Shown: in pieces, positions 7,889-17,263 of the stretch
How the letters are laid out: each line of letters opens with the position of its first letter
How positions within the stretch are numbered: the stretch's first letter is position 1
Assembly (NCBI RefSeq): GCF_000635915.2
Contig: NZ_CP015614.1
Location: 248,001-312,000, forward strand
DNA: 64,000 nt
Origin: Brevundimonas naejangsanensis
Lineage (GTDB): Bacteria; Pseudomonadota; Alphaproteobacteria; Caulobacterales; Caulobacteraceae
Reading direction: 5' to 3'
Made by a program: the position numbers and the translations under genes
Notes under the pieces: model-generated
Database searches by the model: none
Told to the model about the DNA's origin: nothing
The model's input: the letters and a program-made list of their open reading frames with translations, nothing else

Positions 7889-9781
7889 ATGCGTTTCGTC
7901 TCTTCTCGCCCTGTCCTGTTCCTGGCGGCTTCCGCCCTTGCGCTGTCGCTGGCCGCGCCCGCCCTGGCGCAGGAGGCGGCGCCCGAACCCGCGCCCGACG
8001 CCGCGTCGCAGGACGCCCCCTCCCAGGATGTAGAGACGCACTCCGAGCCCAACGGCGACCCGGTTCCGCACATCATCATCGCCGATGAACCGGAAACGCC
8101 CGAAGAACCCAAGGTCACGCCCATTCCCGCCGAATGGTCGCCGATCCCGCTGGACGCCCATCGAAACAGCGCCTTCGGCCTTTACCTGGCGGGCCGCAAC
8201 GCCCTGACCAGCGGCGAGAGCGCGACCGGCGCCGATTACCTGGCCCGCGTCTACGCCCTGACGCCCGAGCAGCCGCGTGTGCGCGAGCAGGCCTTCACCG
8301 CCGCCCTTCTGGCGGGCGACCTGAACGAGGCGGGGCGCATCGCCCCGACCGATCCCGAGGTCTCCCCGGTTATCGTTCAGGCCGGGCGGCTGGTGCAGGC
8401 GGTGCAGGCCTATGCCGGGGGCGACGCGCGCCGCGCCAACGCCCTGTTGATCGCCGCCCCTGTGGGCGAGCCGCACGACCGCGCCGGTTTCTATGTCCAG
8501 GCCTGGATCGCCGCCGCAGCCGGGGACTGGGATCGCGCCCTGGCCATGCCGCCGGCCGATTTCGACCCGGTCAGCAATCTGGTCGCGCGGGGCAATCGCG
8601 CCCGCCTGCTGGAGCAGCGCCGTCGTTATGATGAGGCCGACGCCGAATGGCGGGACCTGACCAGCCACGCCCTTGCCGGCGCCCTGTTCCGTCTGCCCTA
8701 TGGCGAGTTCCTGGAGCGGCGCGGCCGTCGGGACGAGGCTCTGGTTCAGTATGACGCCGCCGTCACCGCCCGCACCGCCGACCGTCGGGTCATGGAGGGC
8801 CGCGAACGCGTCTTGTCCAAGGCCCGTCCTCCGGCCTTGGTGAACTACCGTGAGGGCGCGGCCCAGGCGCTGCGCACCGCCGCGGACCAGATGGTCGCCC
8901 AGCGCGCCTATGAGTTCGGCGCCGTCTATCTGCGTCTGGCACAGAACCTGGCGCCCAGCGACAACACCCAGCTGCTGATCGGCCAGACCCTGATCCAGGG
9001 CGGCATCGAGCCGGCGGGCCGCGCCGCCCTGGCCGAGGTCAGCGAGGCGTCGCCGGCGACCTACGCCGCCGCCCGGGTGCAGATGGCCATCAGCCTGGCC
9101 AAGGTCGATCGCAACGACGAGGCCCTGGTTGAACTGCGGCGCGCGGCCTCCGTGCGGCCGGACGAGGCGGCGGTGGCCTATATGCTGGCCAGTCAGTTGC
9201 TGCAGATGGAACGGCACGAAGAGGCGCTGGAGCTGTTGAACGGCCCGCTGCTGAACACGGCGGATCAGGGCTTCGAGGTCCATTTCCTGCGCGGCGCCGC
9301 CTATGAATCGCTGGACCGGGACACCGAGGCGGAGGCCGAGCTGTGGGCCGCCCTGCAGATGCAGCCCGACAATCCGACCCTGCTGAACTACCTCGGCTAT
9401 CTGTGGGTCGATACGGGCTCGCGGGTCGAGGAGGGCGCCGCCATGATCGCCCGCGCCCACGCCGCTGATCCCAAGGACGGCAATATCCAGGACTCGCTCG
9501 GCTGGGCCCAGTTCCGTCAGGGGCAGTATGAGGCGGCGGTGGTCAATCTGGAGGGCGCTGTCGACAAGGAGCCGGCCAACGCCGAGATCAACGACCACCT
9601 GGGCGACGCCTATTGGGCGGTGGGCCGCCAACGCGAGGCGGGCTTCCAGTGGAACCGTGTGCTGACGCTGGAGGTCGACGACAAGCGCCGCGCCGAGGTC
9701 GAGGCCAAGCTGCGAGACCGCCTGGGCCAGGACCCGACCGGGGACAAGGGGATCGGCTCTGCGGGCGGCGCGGCCGACTGA
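7889..9781 (+). CDS. Exported tetratricopeptide-repeat protein
   Basis: The 630-residue protein starts MRFVSSRPVLFLAASALALSL, a signal peptide cleaved after ALA, then a Pro/Glu/Asp-rich linker. The remaining ~550 residues are TPR-like helical repeats. The clearest are in the C-terminal half, for example NLAPSDNTQLLIGQTLIQGG, the LLNYLGYLWVDTGSRVEEGA block and the last repeat with EINDHLGDAYWAVGRQREA. It probably acts as a periplasmic or envelope scaffold. ATG 7889 is chosen because it begins the signal peptide. It lies four bases upstream of ispE, so co-transcription is likely. Confidence 0.85.
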   Translation: MRFVSSRPVLFLAASALALSLAAPALAQEAAPEPAPDAASQDAPSQDVETHSEPNGDPVPHIIIADEPETPEEPKVTPIPAEWSPIPLDAHRNSAFGLYLAGRNALTSGESATGADYLARVYALTPEQPRVREQAFTAALLAGDLNEAGRIAPTDPEVSPVIVQAGRLVQAVQAYAGGDARRANALLIAAPVGEPHDRAGFYVQAWIAAAAGDWDRALAMPPADFDPVSNLVARGNRARLLEQRRRYDEADAEWRDLTSHALAGALFRLPYGEFLERRGRRDEALVQYDAAVTARTADRRVMEGRERVLSKARPPALVNYREGAAQALRTAADQMVAQRAYEFGAVYLRLAQNLAPSDNTQLLIGQTLIQGGIEPAGRAALAEVSEASPATYAAARVQMAISLAKVDRNDEALVELRRAASVRPDEAAVAYMLASQLLQMERHEEALELLNGPLLNTADQGFEVHFLRGAAYESLDRDTEAEAELWAALQMQPDNPTLLNYLGYLWVDTGSRVEEGAAMIARAHAADPKDGNIQDSLGWAQFRQGQYEAAVVNLEGAVDKEPANAEINDHLGDAYWAVGRQREAGFQWNRVLTLEVDDKRRAEVEAKLRDRLGQDPTGDKGIGSAGGAAD

Positions 9782-9785
9782 CGCC

Positions 9786-10700
9786 ATGTCGACCCCTGAC
9801 GCCCCGACCCATGACGCCCTGAGCGGACTGGCGCCCGCCAAGATCAACCTGTTGCTGCACGTCGGACCGGTTCAGGCCGACGGCTATCATCCGCTGGTCA
9901 GTCTGGCCGCCTTCGCCGATGTCGGCGACCGAGTGACCGTGCGCCGCGCCGAGGCCCTGTCGCTTGCGGTCGAAGGGCCGTTCGCGGCCGGGTTGGACGG
10001 GCAGGGCGACAACCTGATCATCAAGGCGTTGTTCGCCCTAGGGGAGGCGGCGGGAATCGGCGCGCCGCCCGTGGCGGTCACGCTGGACAAGCGCCTGCCC
10101 ATCGCCGCCGGACTGGGCGGCGGATCTGCGGATGCCGGGGCGGCGCTGCGGTTGACGGCGCGCCTGCTGGGCCTCGATCTGCCGGAAGACGAACTGGAAC
10201 GCCTCGCCCTTTCCGCCGGGGCGGACGGCCCCATGTGCCTGCGCGCCCGCCCGGCCTGGGCCTGCAGAATTGGAGAGGCGCTGGAGGACGAACCGCGCCT
10301 GCCGACCCTGCACGGCGTGTTGCTGAACCCCGGCCTGCCGTCGCCGACGGGCGCCGTCTATCGCGCCTATGACGCCGCGCCCGCCGCCGGGGCGGATCGC
10401 CCTGCGCCGCCTGCCGACTGGTCGGTCGCCTCGGTCATCGACTGGCTGTCGGCTCAGAGGAACGATCTTGAGGCGCCCGCCCTGTCGGTCACGCCGGGGA
10501 TCGAACAGGCGCTGGCCGCCATGCGCGCTGCGCCGGGCTGTCGCCTGACGCGGATGTCCGGCTCGGGCGCCACGGTCTTCGGCCTGTTCGATGATCGTGC
10601 GGCGGCGATCGAGGCGGCCTTGGCGCTTGATCGGCCGGGCTGGTGGTCGCGTCCGGTAGTGCTGGGCGCGCCGGATATCGAGCCGCGTTCGGCAATTTAA
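9786..10700 (+). CDS. ispE: 4-diphosphocytidyl-2-C-methyl-D-erythritol kinase
   Basis: The GHMP-family kinase of 304 residues phosphorylates CDP-ME at the 2-hydroxyl in the MEP isoprenoid pathway. Landmarks are PAKINLLLHVG at 17-27 (conserved Lys19), the ATP-binding glycine loop PIAAGLGGGSADAG at 105-118, GADGPMC with the probable catalytic Asp, and the C-terminal MSGSGATVFGLF. Start ATG 9786 follows the TPR gene stop by four bases, so it is probably the second gene of that operon. Confidence 0.95.
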   Translation: MSTPDAPTHDALSGLAPAKINLLLHVGPVQADGYHPLVSLAAFADVGDRVTVRRAEALSLAVEGPFAAGLDGQGDNLIIKALFALGEAAGIGAPPVAVTLDKRLPIAAGLGGGSADAGAALRLTARLLGLDLPEDELERLALSAGADGPMCLRARPAWACRIGEALEDEPRLPTLHGVLLNPGLPSPTGAVYRAYDAAPAAGADRPAPPADWSVASVIDWLSAQRNDLEAPALSVTPGIEQALAAMRAAPGCRLTRMSGSGATVFGLFDDRAAAIEAALALDRPGWWSRPVVLGAPDIEPRSAI

Positions 10701-10735
10701 CCGGATTTACAGCCCCTGCGGTCAAGCTGGCGGCC

Positions 10736-11629
10736 ATGACCCAGCTGACGCCCGAACAGACCGCCGCCTTCCAACGCGCCCTGTCGCGCCTGTCGCCCGC
10801 CGACCGCGCTCGCGTCGCAGAGATCAAGGACGCTGCGGCCCGCGCCGCCGCCGAGGTCGCGCCTCACTGGGACTTCGAACTGGCCGCACGCGCCGTGGAC
10901 GGCCTGCTGGGGGAGGGCGCGAACGACGACCAGAGACGCGGCCTGGTCGCCGCCTGGGCGCTGGAACTGCCGGGCCGCATCGCCGCCGAGCGCCTGCCGC
11001 AGGCGGTTCTGGCGGGCTATCCGACCTATGTGGACCGTCTGGCGGCCTATCTCGACAGCGGGGCGGACCCGTATGATCCCGACTTCTGGGCCAAGGACGT
11101 GCGGGTGGCCCTGGCCCTCAGCGTGCCGGGCAGCAAGACGCAGATGCTGGACCTGTCCTCGCCGGTCGGACCCGGCTTGGTGGTGCGGCACATGCTCGGC
11201 GGGCGCGGTCCTGGTCCGTTGATCGCTTGGCTGCAGGCGGGAGGCTGGCGGCCCTGGCTGGAGACCCACACCGAGGCGCGCGACCTGTCGGACTTCAACG
11301 AGGCGGGTTGGGAGCGCAACTGGGCCGCCGCCGCCGCCCTGTTGCAGACGCGGCCGGAACTGGCAGGCGTCATCGGCTCCAGCTGGTTCTTCGATCCGCC
11401 GCTGGAGACCATCAGCCCGCGCCTGACCTATCTGCGGACAACGCCCGTGAACAACGGCGCCTTCATGATCCATCAGGGCGGCGGCGAGATCCATGACGAG
11501 CGGGCTTCGGCCTCATCCCCGACGCGCCGGGCGATGATCGAAAAAGGCGAATACCGCGCCTGCTCCTGGCTGCTGTGCTGGCCGCGCAGGCCCCTGATCC
11601 GCTGGGCGACGCAGCAAGGCCTCATCTGA
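10736..11629 (+). CDS. Conserved protein of unknown function
   Basis: The 297-residue soluble protein has no signal peptide or membrane segment. It has an acidic helical N-terminus (LTPEQTAAFQRALSRLSPADRARV) and a C-terminal block with GSSWFFDPPLETISPRLTYL and YRACSWLLCWPRRPLIRWA, which looks conserved in style. I do not recognise a domain. ATG 10736 lies 35 bases after ispE, so it may be the third gene of that operon. A longer frame from GTG 10643 would overlap ispE and is not favoured. Confidence 0.65.
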   Translation: MTQLTPEQTAAFQRALSRLSPADRARVAEIKDAAARAAAEVAPHWDFELAARAVDGLLGEGANDDQRRGLVAAWALELPGRIAAERLPQAVLAGYPTYVDRLAAYLDSGADPYDPDFWAKDVRVALALSVPGSKTQMLDLSSPVGPGLVVRHMLGGRGPGPLIAWLQAGGWRPWLETHTEARDLSDFNEAGWERNWAAAAALLQTRPELAGVIGSSWFFDPPLETISPRLTYLRTTPVNNGAFMIHQGGGEIHDERASASSPTRRAMIEKGEYRACSWLLCWPRRPLIRWATQQGLI

Positions 11630-11958
11630 GGGCAGGGCGGCTGAAAACCTTCAACCTATAGGTGCGACATCTTGGCGCGCCGTGTCCGGATTTCTCGGCT
11701 GGGCCTTGGGGCGGAATCTCAAGCTCCCTTCCCGGCGGCGCTCGGAAAAGCGGGGTTTGGAGAAAAATTCCAATTTCGAGCCGTCGAAGCGTTGCCGTAT
11801 CGTAAAATCATAGTTGTGAAGAAGAATCTCCGTTCCGTGATTGACAGTAGTCGGAACTTTCCGGCTCAAATGCAGGTAGAGGGAGCGCCGGGGAATCGAC
11901 GGTCAGGGGACTATCGGGACGGACGCGCCTTTTTGTGCAGTCATCATTGCGGGGAACC
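11630..11958. other. Intergenic leader region of the autotransporter gene
   Basis: These 329 bases carry no convincing gene. GC content falls between about 11750 and 11870. A TTGACA hexamer sits at 11841-11846 with weakly matching CTCAAA 18 bases downstream, leaving a leader of about 85 bases before the ATG at 11959. This is a weak promoter candidate only. No riboswitch-like structure stood out. Confidence 0.35.
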
Positions 11959-14900
11959 ATGATTAACGCGTTCAAGGCCGGCCTTCTTGTTGCAGTCGCC
12001 GGATCGGCCCTTGTCTGGGCCAGCGACGCCTCCGCCCAGGCGCCGGTCGCGCCGCCGGCGGGCGGCTTCTATATGGCGGACGGCTCGCGCACCGCTGATT
12101 ATCAGGCGGCGCTGGCCTCCTGGCGCGAAGACGCGCAGTTCTCGATCGACTACTCCAAGGCTTATCTGGGTCTGGAGCACGCCTATGCCCTGGGCCTGAC
12201 GGGCAAGGGCCTGACCGTCGGCGTAAATGACGCGGGCGTCTACATGGACCACCCGCTGTTCGGCGGGGCGGGCAAGATCAAGGGCCTGAACACCGTCGTC
12301 TCCGACGACTACGGCAACAACGGCCGCATCAATCCGCGGCGCGGCTGGGAAGGTCACGGCACCCACGTGGCGGGCACCATCGGCGGCGGCCGCATGGAAG
12401 GCGAGCTGATGTTCGGCAACGCCTTCGGCGCCAACATCTATTCGGCCACTACCAACTTCGCCGCCGGCGACTTCCTGTGGTTCCGCGACGTCTACATCAA
12501 CGGCGACATCGTCAGCACGCCCCAGGCCAATATCATCGACCTGGCCGCCACCGGCGAGGTGCGGATCATCAACAACAGCTGGGGTTCGTCGAACAGCCTG
12601 CCCTTCAACGCGTCCGAGGCGCTGGTGCGTCAGACGTTCGGTCCGCGCAGCAACTACGGCGACTTCTACAAGCCGGTTCTCGACAATGACGTCCTGGTCG
12701 TCTTCTCGACGGGCAACGGCGGAGGCGCGCATGCCGGCATCGACGCCGCCGCGCCCATGTTCGATCCGCGCCTGCGTTCCAACTGGCTGTCCGTCGCCAA
12801 CTATACCGGCGCCCTGACGCCCAGCCCCTCGACCAGCTTCTGCGGCCAGACCGCGACCTGGTGCGTGGCCGGTCCGGGCCATCAGATCATCTCGGCGGTG
12901 CCGGGCTTTGACTTCGACTTCAACGCCATTGTCGCCATGTATCGGCCGGCGGATTACATTTCGCTCTACACGCCCACGACGGTGGCGGCGTTGCAGAACG
13001 CGGCTGTAAACCGCTTCCTGGGCACGCTGAACGCCTATCTGAACGCCAAGTTCGCCGCCGAGGCTGCGGGCCTGCCGTTCGATGAGGCCGCCGCGCGTCG
13101 TCGGGTGGCCGAGGACGCGGTCGCCATCACCCTGATTTCGGGCGGCCGCATGGGCGACCCGGACGGCTTCACCTCGCAACTCGCCAGCCTGCTGACCTCG
13201 GCCGGCAACATGGCGATCCTGACTCCCGCTTTCTCGTCCGACGTGCTGACCCAGGCCAACGCCCTGCTGATGCAGCGGCTGGAGAGCCTGATCACCTACA
13301 CCGGGCCGGGCTATGCGGCCTACACGGGCACCTCGATGGCTGCGCCCAACATCTCGGGTTTTGCGGCCCTGCTGATGGAGCACTTCCCTGAGTATGACAC
13401 GGCGCTGATCAGCGACATCCTGGTGTCCAGTTCGCTGGACCTGGACGCGCCGGGCGTGGACCTGAGGTCCGGCTGGGGGGCGCCGCAGATGGAGGTCGCG
13501 CTCAAGGGGCCGACGGCTCTGCGCGACGTTCGGGACGTCGATGTCCGCGTCGGCACGGTGGACGTGTGGAGCAACGACATCGGCGATGCGCGCGACCGCT
13601 ATTCGGCCGAGGTTCTGGCCTCCTTCCCCGACGACATCGGCGGCATCGTCAAGAAGGGCGGCGGCGAGCTGATCCTGACGGGCAATAACGACTACACCGG
13701 CGCCACGCGGGTCGAAGGCGGCCTGCTGACCGTCAACGGCAGCCTGATCAACTCGACCTCGACCGTGGCCGAGCTGGGGATGCTGGGCGGCCTGGGCCGT
13801 CTGGCCGATGTGGTGGTCGAGAAGGGCGGCGTCCTGTCGCCCGGCGATACCGCCAATCCGTTCGGCACGCTGACCATCGCCAACGACCTGCTGTTCAAGG
13901 ACGGCTCCTATCTGTGGATCCGCTCCAGCGTGAACGGCGCCCAGCATTCGCGCGTGGCCGTGGAAGGCGCGACCACGCTGGAAGGCGGCGAAGTCATCCT
14001 CAAGGCCGACCAGGGCGAATGGAACCTGCGCACCCGCATGAACATCCTGCAGTCGGCGGGCGGCGTGACCGGCGCCTTCGCCGGCGCCAAGAGCGATCTG
14101 GCCTTCCTGAAGCCGATCCTGACCTATGACGCCAACACCGTGAAGCTGACCCTGGTCCGCAATGATGTGACGATCGCCTCGGTGGGGACGACGCCGAACA
14201 CGAAGGCTGTCGGTGGGGCCCTGGACGTTATGACGGCGTCGATCATCCCGGACGCGCCCGCGGGCCGCAACACGGCCCTGGAAGACGCCATCCTGGACGG
14301 CAGCTTCGACAATGTGCGCGGCGCGCTGAACAGTCTGACGGGCGAGGTCCACGCGACCCTGGCCGGCGTGGCGACCGGCGACTCGCGCTTCATCCGCGAC
14401 GCCATGCTGACGCGCGGCCGCAACGGGACGACCGAGGCGGTCGACGGTCGCGGCGTCGCCGTCTGGGCGTCGGGCGTCTTCGGCAGCGGGCGTCAGGACA
14501 ACGGCGAACTGGCCGGCTTCCGCAGCGAAACCTCGGGCTATCTGGCCGGGGTCGAGAAGACGCTGAACGGCCGCTCGCACATCGGCGTCGCCGTCGGTGA
14601 AAGCCAGTCGGAAATCCGCGCCAACCGCCTGAGCTCGACCGGCGAGGTCAAGACCCAGCACATCGGCGTCTACGGCGCCGCCAGCCTGGGCGCCTTCGAC
14701 TTCCGTCTGGGCGGCGCCTGGATGGATTCGCGCACCCGCACCGACCGGACGGCCTCGCTGAACCGCTTCAACGAGCAACTGACCGGCCGCTACGACGGCG
14801 AGGCCTGGCAGGCCTATGGCGAGGTGTCCTGGCGCAAGCCGGTCATGGGCTCGACCGTGCTGGAGCCGTACCTGAACTACACCCGTGTCGAATATGATGC

Positions 14901-15273
14901 GGACGTGGTCGAGCGCGGCGGCGACGCGGCCCTGTCGGGCGACGTCTCCCAGACCTCGGACCTGCTGACGGCGGGTCTGCGCACCGAGACCTATCTGGCG
15001 GGCGGCAACGGCCGTCCGGCGCTGTCGGCGGTGGGGCACCTGGCCTGGACCGAAGACCTGAGCGGCGACGGCCCCGTGTTCAACGCGGCCTTCTCGGACG
15101 GTCCGGTGTTCCGCGTCGAGGGCGCCGACCTGAACTCGGGCGCGCTGCAGGCGGGCCTGGGCTTCAACATCGAGGCCAACAAGTCGACCAATATCGAGGT
15201 CGGCTACTCGGGCGTCTTCAACGACGACTACAAGGACCACCGCCTGACCGGCCGCGTCAGCTTCCGGTTCTGA
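11959..15273 (+). CDS. Subtilisin-family autotransporter serine protease
   Basis: The 1104-residue type V secreted protein opens with a signal peptide (residues 1-27, ending ASAQA). An S8 peptidase domain follows, with catalytic Asp91 (VGVNDAGV), His133 (GHGTHVAGT) and Ser459 ([13 protein letters not shown]), and an insertion of ~120 residues before the serine. Next comes an autotransporter-associated repeat ([15 protein letters not shown]) in a beta-helical passenger. The C-terminal ~270 residues form the beta-barrel and end RVSFRF, a typical outer-membrane final strand with terminal Phe. ATG 11959 is preferred to upstream alternatives because it begins the signal peptide. Confidence 0.95.
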   Translation: MINAFKAGLLVAVAGSALVWASDASAQAPVAPPAGGFYMADGSRTADYQAALASWREDAQFSIDYSKAYLGLEHAYALGLTGKGLTVGVNDAGVYMDHPLFGGAGKIKGLNTVVSDDYGNNGRINPRRGWEGHGTHVAGTIGGGRMEGELMFGNAFGANIYSATTNFAAGDFLWFRDVYINGDIVSTPQANIIDLAATGEVRIINNSWGSSNSLPFNASEALVRQTFGPRSNYGDFYKPVLDNDVLVVFSTGNGGGAHAGIDAAAPMFDPRLRSNWLSVANYTGALTPSPSTSFCGQTATWCVAGPGHQIISAVPGFDFDFNAIVAMYRPADYISLYTPTTVAALQNAAVNRFLGTLNAYLNAKFAAEAAGLPFDEAAARRRVAEDAVAITLISGGRMGDPDGFTSQLASLLTSAGNMAILTPAFSSDVLTQANALLMQRLESLITYTGPGYAAYTGTSMAAPNISGFAALLMEHFPEYDTALISDILVSSSLDLDAPGVDLRSGWGAPQMEVALKGPTALRDVRDVDVRVGTVDVWSNDIGDARDRYSAEVLASFPDDIGGIVKKGGGELILTGNNDYTGATRVEGGLLTVNGSLINSTSTVAELGMLGGLGRLADVVVEKGGVLSPGDTANPFGTLTIANDLLFKDGSYLWIRSSVNGAQHSRVAVEGATTLEGGEVILKADQGEWNLRTRMNILQSAGGVTGAFAGAKSDLAFLKPILTYDANTVKLTLVRNDVTIASVGTTPNTKAVGGALDVMTASIIPDAPAGRNTALEDAILDGSFDNVRGALNSLTGEVHATLAGVATGDSRFIRDAMLTRGRNGTTEAVDGRGVAVWASGVFGSGRQDNGELAGFRSETSGYLAGVEKTLNGRSHIGVAVGESQSEIRANRLSSTGEVKTQHIGVYGAASLGAFDFRLGGAWMDSRTRTDRTASLNRFNEQLTGRYDGEAWQAYGEVSWRKPVMGSTVLEPYLNYTRVEYDADVVERGGDAALSGDVSQTSDLLTAGLRTETYLAGGNGRPALSAVGHLAWTEDLSGDGPVFNAAFSDGPVFRVEGADLNSGALQAGLGFNIEANKSTNIEVGYSGVFNDDYKDHRLTGRVSFRF

Positions 15274-15321
15274 TCAGTGCGGACGCCGGGACTTCGGTCC
15301 CGGCGATCCTGACGGACAGAC

Positions 15322-15352
15322 GCCGTCGCCCTCAACGGGCGGCGGCGTTTTT
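15322..15352 (+). terminator. Rho-independent terminator after the autotransporter gene
   Basis: A 10-bp stem (GCCGTCGCCC with GGGCGGCGGC, one G-U pair) closes the loop TCAAC at 15322-15346. It is followed by GTTTTT. It lies about 50 bases after the autotransporter stop codon. Confidence 0.85.
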
Positions 15353-15371
15353 CGTCGCCGACTAACAATCG

Positions 15372-15496
15372 CTCATCCCGGCGAAGGCCGGGATCCAGAT
15401 GCCGTGACGAGGCGCCAGGAGGTCAAGGCGCGAACGGGCTGCGCGACAATGTCCGTTGCGCCATACAATCTGGATCCCGGCCTTCGCCGGGATGAG
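15372..15496. repeat. Inverted-repeat element with 29-bp arms
   Basis: Arms at 15372-15400 and 15468-15496 are exact reverse complements over 29 bases. Each contains the inner palindrome CCCGGCGAAGGCCGGG. The 67-base centre has no gene. This is a dispersed non-coding repeat in form and lies between convergent genes, where it may also act as a bidirectional terminator. Confidence 0.8.
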
Positions 15497-15502
15497 CGGA
15501 AT

Positions 15503-16252
15503 TTAGAGGCCGCCGCCCAACCGCTCCCACGCCTCGCCGACCGGCAGGATCTCCAGCCCCGCCGCATTGGCCAGGCGGATCAGGCGGTCCAGGTCTGCGG
15601 GCGTGCAGCCGTAGGGGGTGGGGTCGCTCTCTACGTCATGGCCATAGGCGATCAGCCAGCCGGGCGCTTCAGCCGCGCGGGCGACCAGCGCCTCCAGGTC
15701 GTAGTGGGGCAGGCGGCGCGACTCCAGGCCGATGGCCTGAAGGTTGGCCCGGTCGGCGCGCCCGGCGTTGACCCCGTCGCGCACGCCGCGACCCAGCAGG
15801 AAGCGCTCGTCGATCACCGCCTTGGCGCCCAAGGCCACGTCGCCGAAGGGCCAGGCGAAGGTGGTCATGACGTGGCCGTCCAGCCGATCGCTGACCCACT
15901 CGGCGTTGCGCGCCAGCTGGTTCGTCAGTTCGGCGGGGCTAAGGCGCAGGGCGCTGACGTGGCCGAAGGTGTGGCAGCCGATCTCGTGCCCGGCCTCATG
16001 CGCGGCCTGCAGATGCTCGACCTCGAACTGGGCCTTGCCTATGTTCTCGCCGCCGCACAGGCCGCCCGCGACGTAATAGGTCGCCCTGATCCCGTGTTCA
16101 GCCAGGATCGGCCCGGCTTCGGTCCAGGCGCTGGCCGGGAAGTCGTCGAAGCTGAGGCTGAGAATCCCGCGCGCCGGCGCGACTGTCACCGGCCTGACGC
16201 CCATATAGCGCGCCGCCCGGCGGCGCATCTGATCGATCCGTTGCTGCATCAT
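15503..16252 (-). CDS. Polysaccharide deacetylase (NodB-type) family protein
   Basis: The 249-residue protein has a carbohydrate esterase family 4 core. SLSFDDFPA at 33-40 carries the metal/base Asp pair (Asp36, Asp37). EIGCHTFGH at 90-98 supplies the two zinc-binding histidines (His94, His98). WPFG near residue 134 and LIAYGHDVE near the C-terminus complete the motif set. It would remove N- or O-acetyl groups from an extracellular or envelope polysaccharide, but no signal peptide is visible. The gene is divergent from glyQ. Confidence 0.88.
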   Translation of the reverse strand: MMQQRIDQMRRRAARYMGVRPVTVAPARGILSLSFDDFPASAWTEAGPILAEHGIRATYYVAGGLCGGENIGKAQFEVEHLQAAHEAGHEIGCHTFGHVSALRLSPAELTNQLARNAEWVSDRLDGHVMTTFAWPFGDVALGAKAVIDERFLLGRGVRDGVNAGRADRANLQAIGLESRRLPHYDLEALVARAAEAPGWLIAYGHDVESDPTPYGCTPADLDRLIRLANAAGLEILPVGEAWERLGGGL

Positions 16253-16363
16253 GGGCGCCTTCTAGCGCATCCGCGCTTGCAGAAGGGTGAAGGATTGCAC
16301 CGCCTCGCCTTGCTGGCGAAGCGTGGCGGCCCTATGGTCCGCGCCTCCCGAAATCGGACCGAA

Positions 16364-17263
16364 ATGTCGACCGTGGCCGCTGCTGAACCTCTATCGTTTC
16401 AGGACCTGATCCTGACCCTGCACCACTATTGGAGCGAGCAGGGCTGCGCCATCCTGCAGCCGTATGACATCGAGGTCGGCGCCGGCACCCTGCACCCGGC
16501 CACCGTGCTGCGGGCGCTGGGCAAGAAGCCGTGGAAGGCCGCCTATGTCCAGCCGTCGCGCCGTCCCGGCGACGGCCGCTATGGCGAGAACCCCAACCGG
16601 CTGCAGCATTATTACCAGTATCAGGTCATCCTGAAGCCGAACCCCGACAACCTGCAGGAGCTGTATCTGAACTCCCTGCGCGCCATCGGCATCGACCCCA
16701 GCCTGCACGACATCCGCTTCGTCGAGGACGACTGGGAGAACCCCACCGTCGGCGCCTGGGGCCTGGGCTGGGAGGTCTGGTGCGACGGCATGGAGGTGAC
16801 GCAGTTCACCTATTTCCAGGGCGTCGGCGGCATCGAGGTCGACGTCGTCTCGGGCGAGCTGACCTACGGGCTGGAGCGTCTGGCCATGTATGTTCAGGGC
16901 GTCGACAACGTCTATGATCTGAAGTTCAACAAGGAAGGCCTGACCTATGGCGAAGTCTTCCTCGAGAACGAGCGCCAGCAGTCGGAAGCCAACTTCCACG
17001 GCTATGACGTCGCCGCGCTGAAACGCCGTTTCGAGGACATGGAGCGCGAGGCGGCCCACTTCCTGACCATGAAGGGGCCGCAGGGGCAGCCGCTGGTGCT
17101 GGCCGCCTATGACCAGGTGCTGAAGGCCTCGCACCTGTTCAACCTGATGGACGCCCGCGGCGCCATCGCCGTCGCCGAACGCCAGAGCTACATCGGCCGC
17201 ATCCGCGACCTGTGCAAAGCCTGCGCCCTCGCTCAAGTCGAACACGAACGGGCGACCGCCTGA
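16364..17263 (+). CDS. glyQ: Glycyl-tRNA synthetase alpha subunit
   Basis: The 299-residue catalytic subunit of the bacterial alpha2-beta2 glycyl-tRNA synthetase is recognised from [36 protein letters not shown], the block [19 protein letters not shown] and [22 protein letters not shown] 16364 gives the family N-terminus; a longer in-frame extension upstream to 15404 is the non-coding complement of the deacetylase gene. Its stop shares one base with the glyS start (TGATG), so the subunits are coupled. Confidence 0.97.
   Translation: MSTVAAAEPLSFQDLILTLHHYWSEQGCAILQPYDIEVGAGTLHPATVLRALGKKPWKAAYVQPSRRPGDGRYGENPNRLQHYYQYQVILKPNPDNLQELYLNSLRAIGIDPSLHDIRFVEDDWENPTVGAWGLGWEVWCDGMEVTQFTYFQGVGGIEVDVVSGELTYGLERLAMYVQGVDNVYDLKFNKEGLTYGEVFLENERQQSEANFHGYDVAALKRRFEDMEREAAHFLTMKGPQGQPLVLAAYDQVLKASHLFNLMDARGAIAVAERQSYIGRIRDLCKACALAQVEHERATA

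Noticed and set aside
7730..9847. Open frame of 705 codons antisense to the TPR gene
   Set aside because: The composition is shadow-like, and it runs through the intergenic inverted repeat and into ispE. The plus-strand gene has a signal peptide and repeats.
11841..11869. TTGACA with a downstream CTCAAA as a sigma-70 promoter
   Set aside because: The -10 match is poor, so it is mentioned only as a weak candidate within the intergenic entry.
11944..15240. Open frame of 1098 codons antisense to the autotransporter gene
   Set aside because: The plus-strand gene has a signal peptide, catalytic triad and beta-barrel. The antisense frame is a by-product of GC-rich codon bias, with Arg/Gly/Ala/Val-rich sequence and no motif.
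15404..16363. In-frame upstream extension of glyQ
   Set aside because: It is the complement of the deacetylase gene, and glyQ's known N-terminus begins at 16364.
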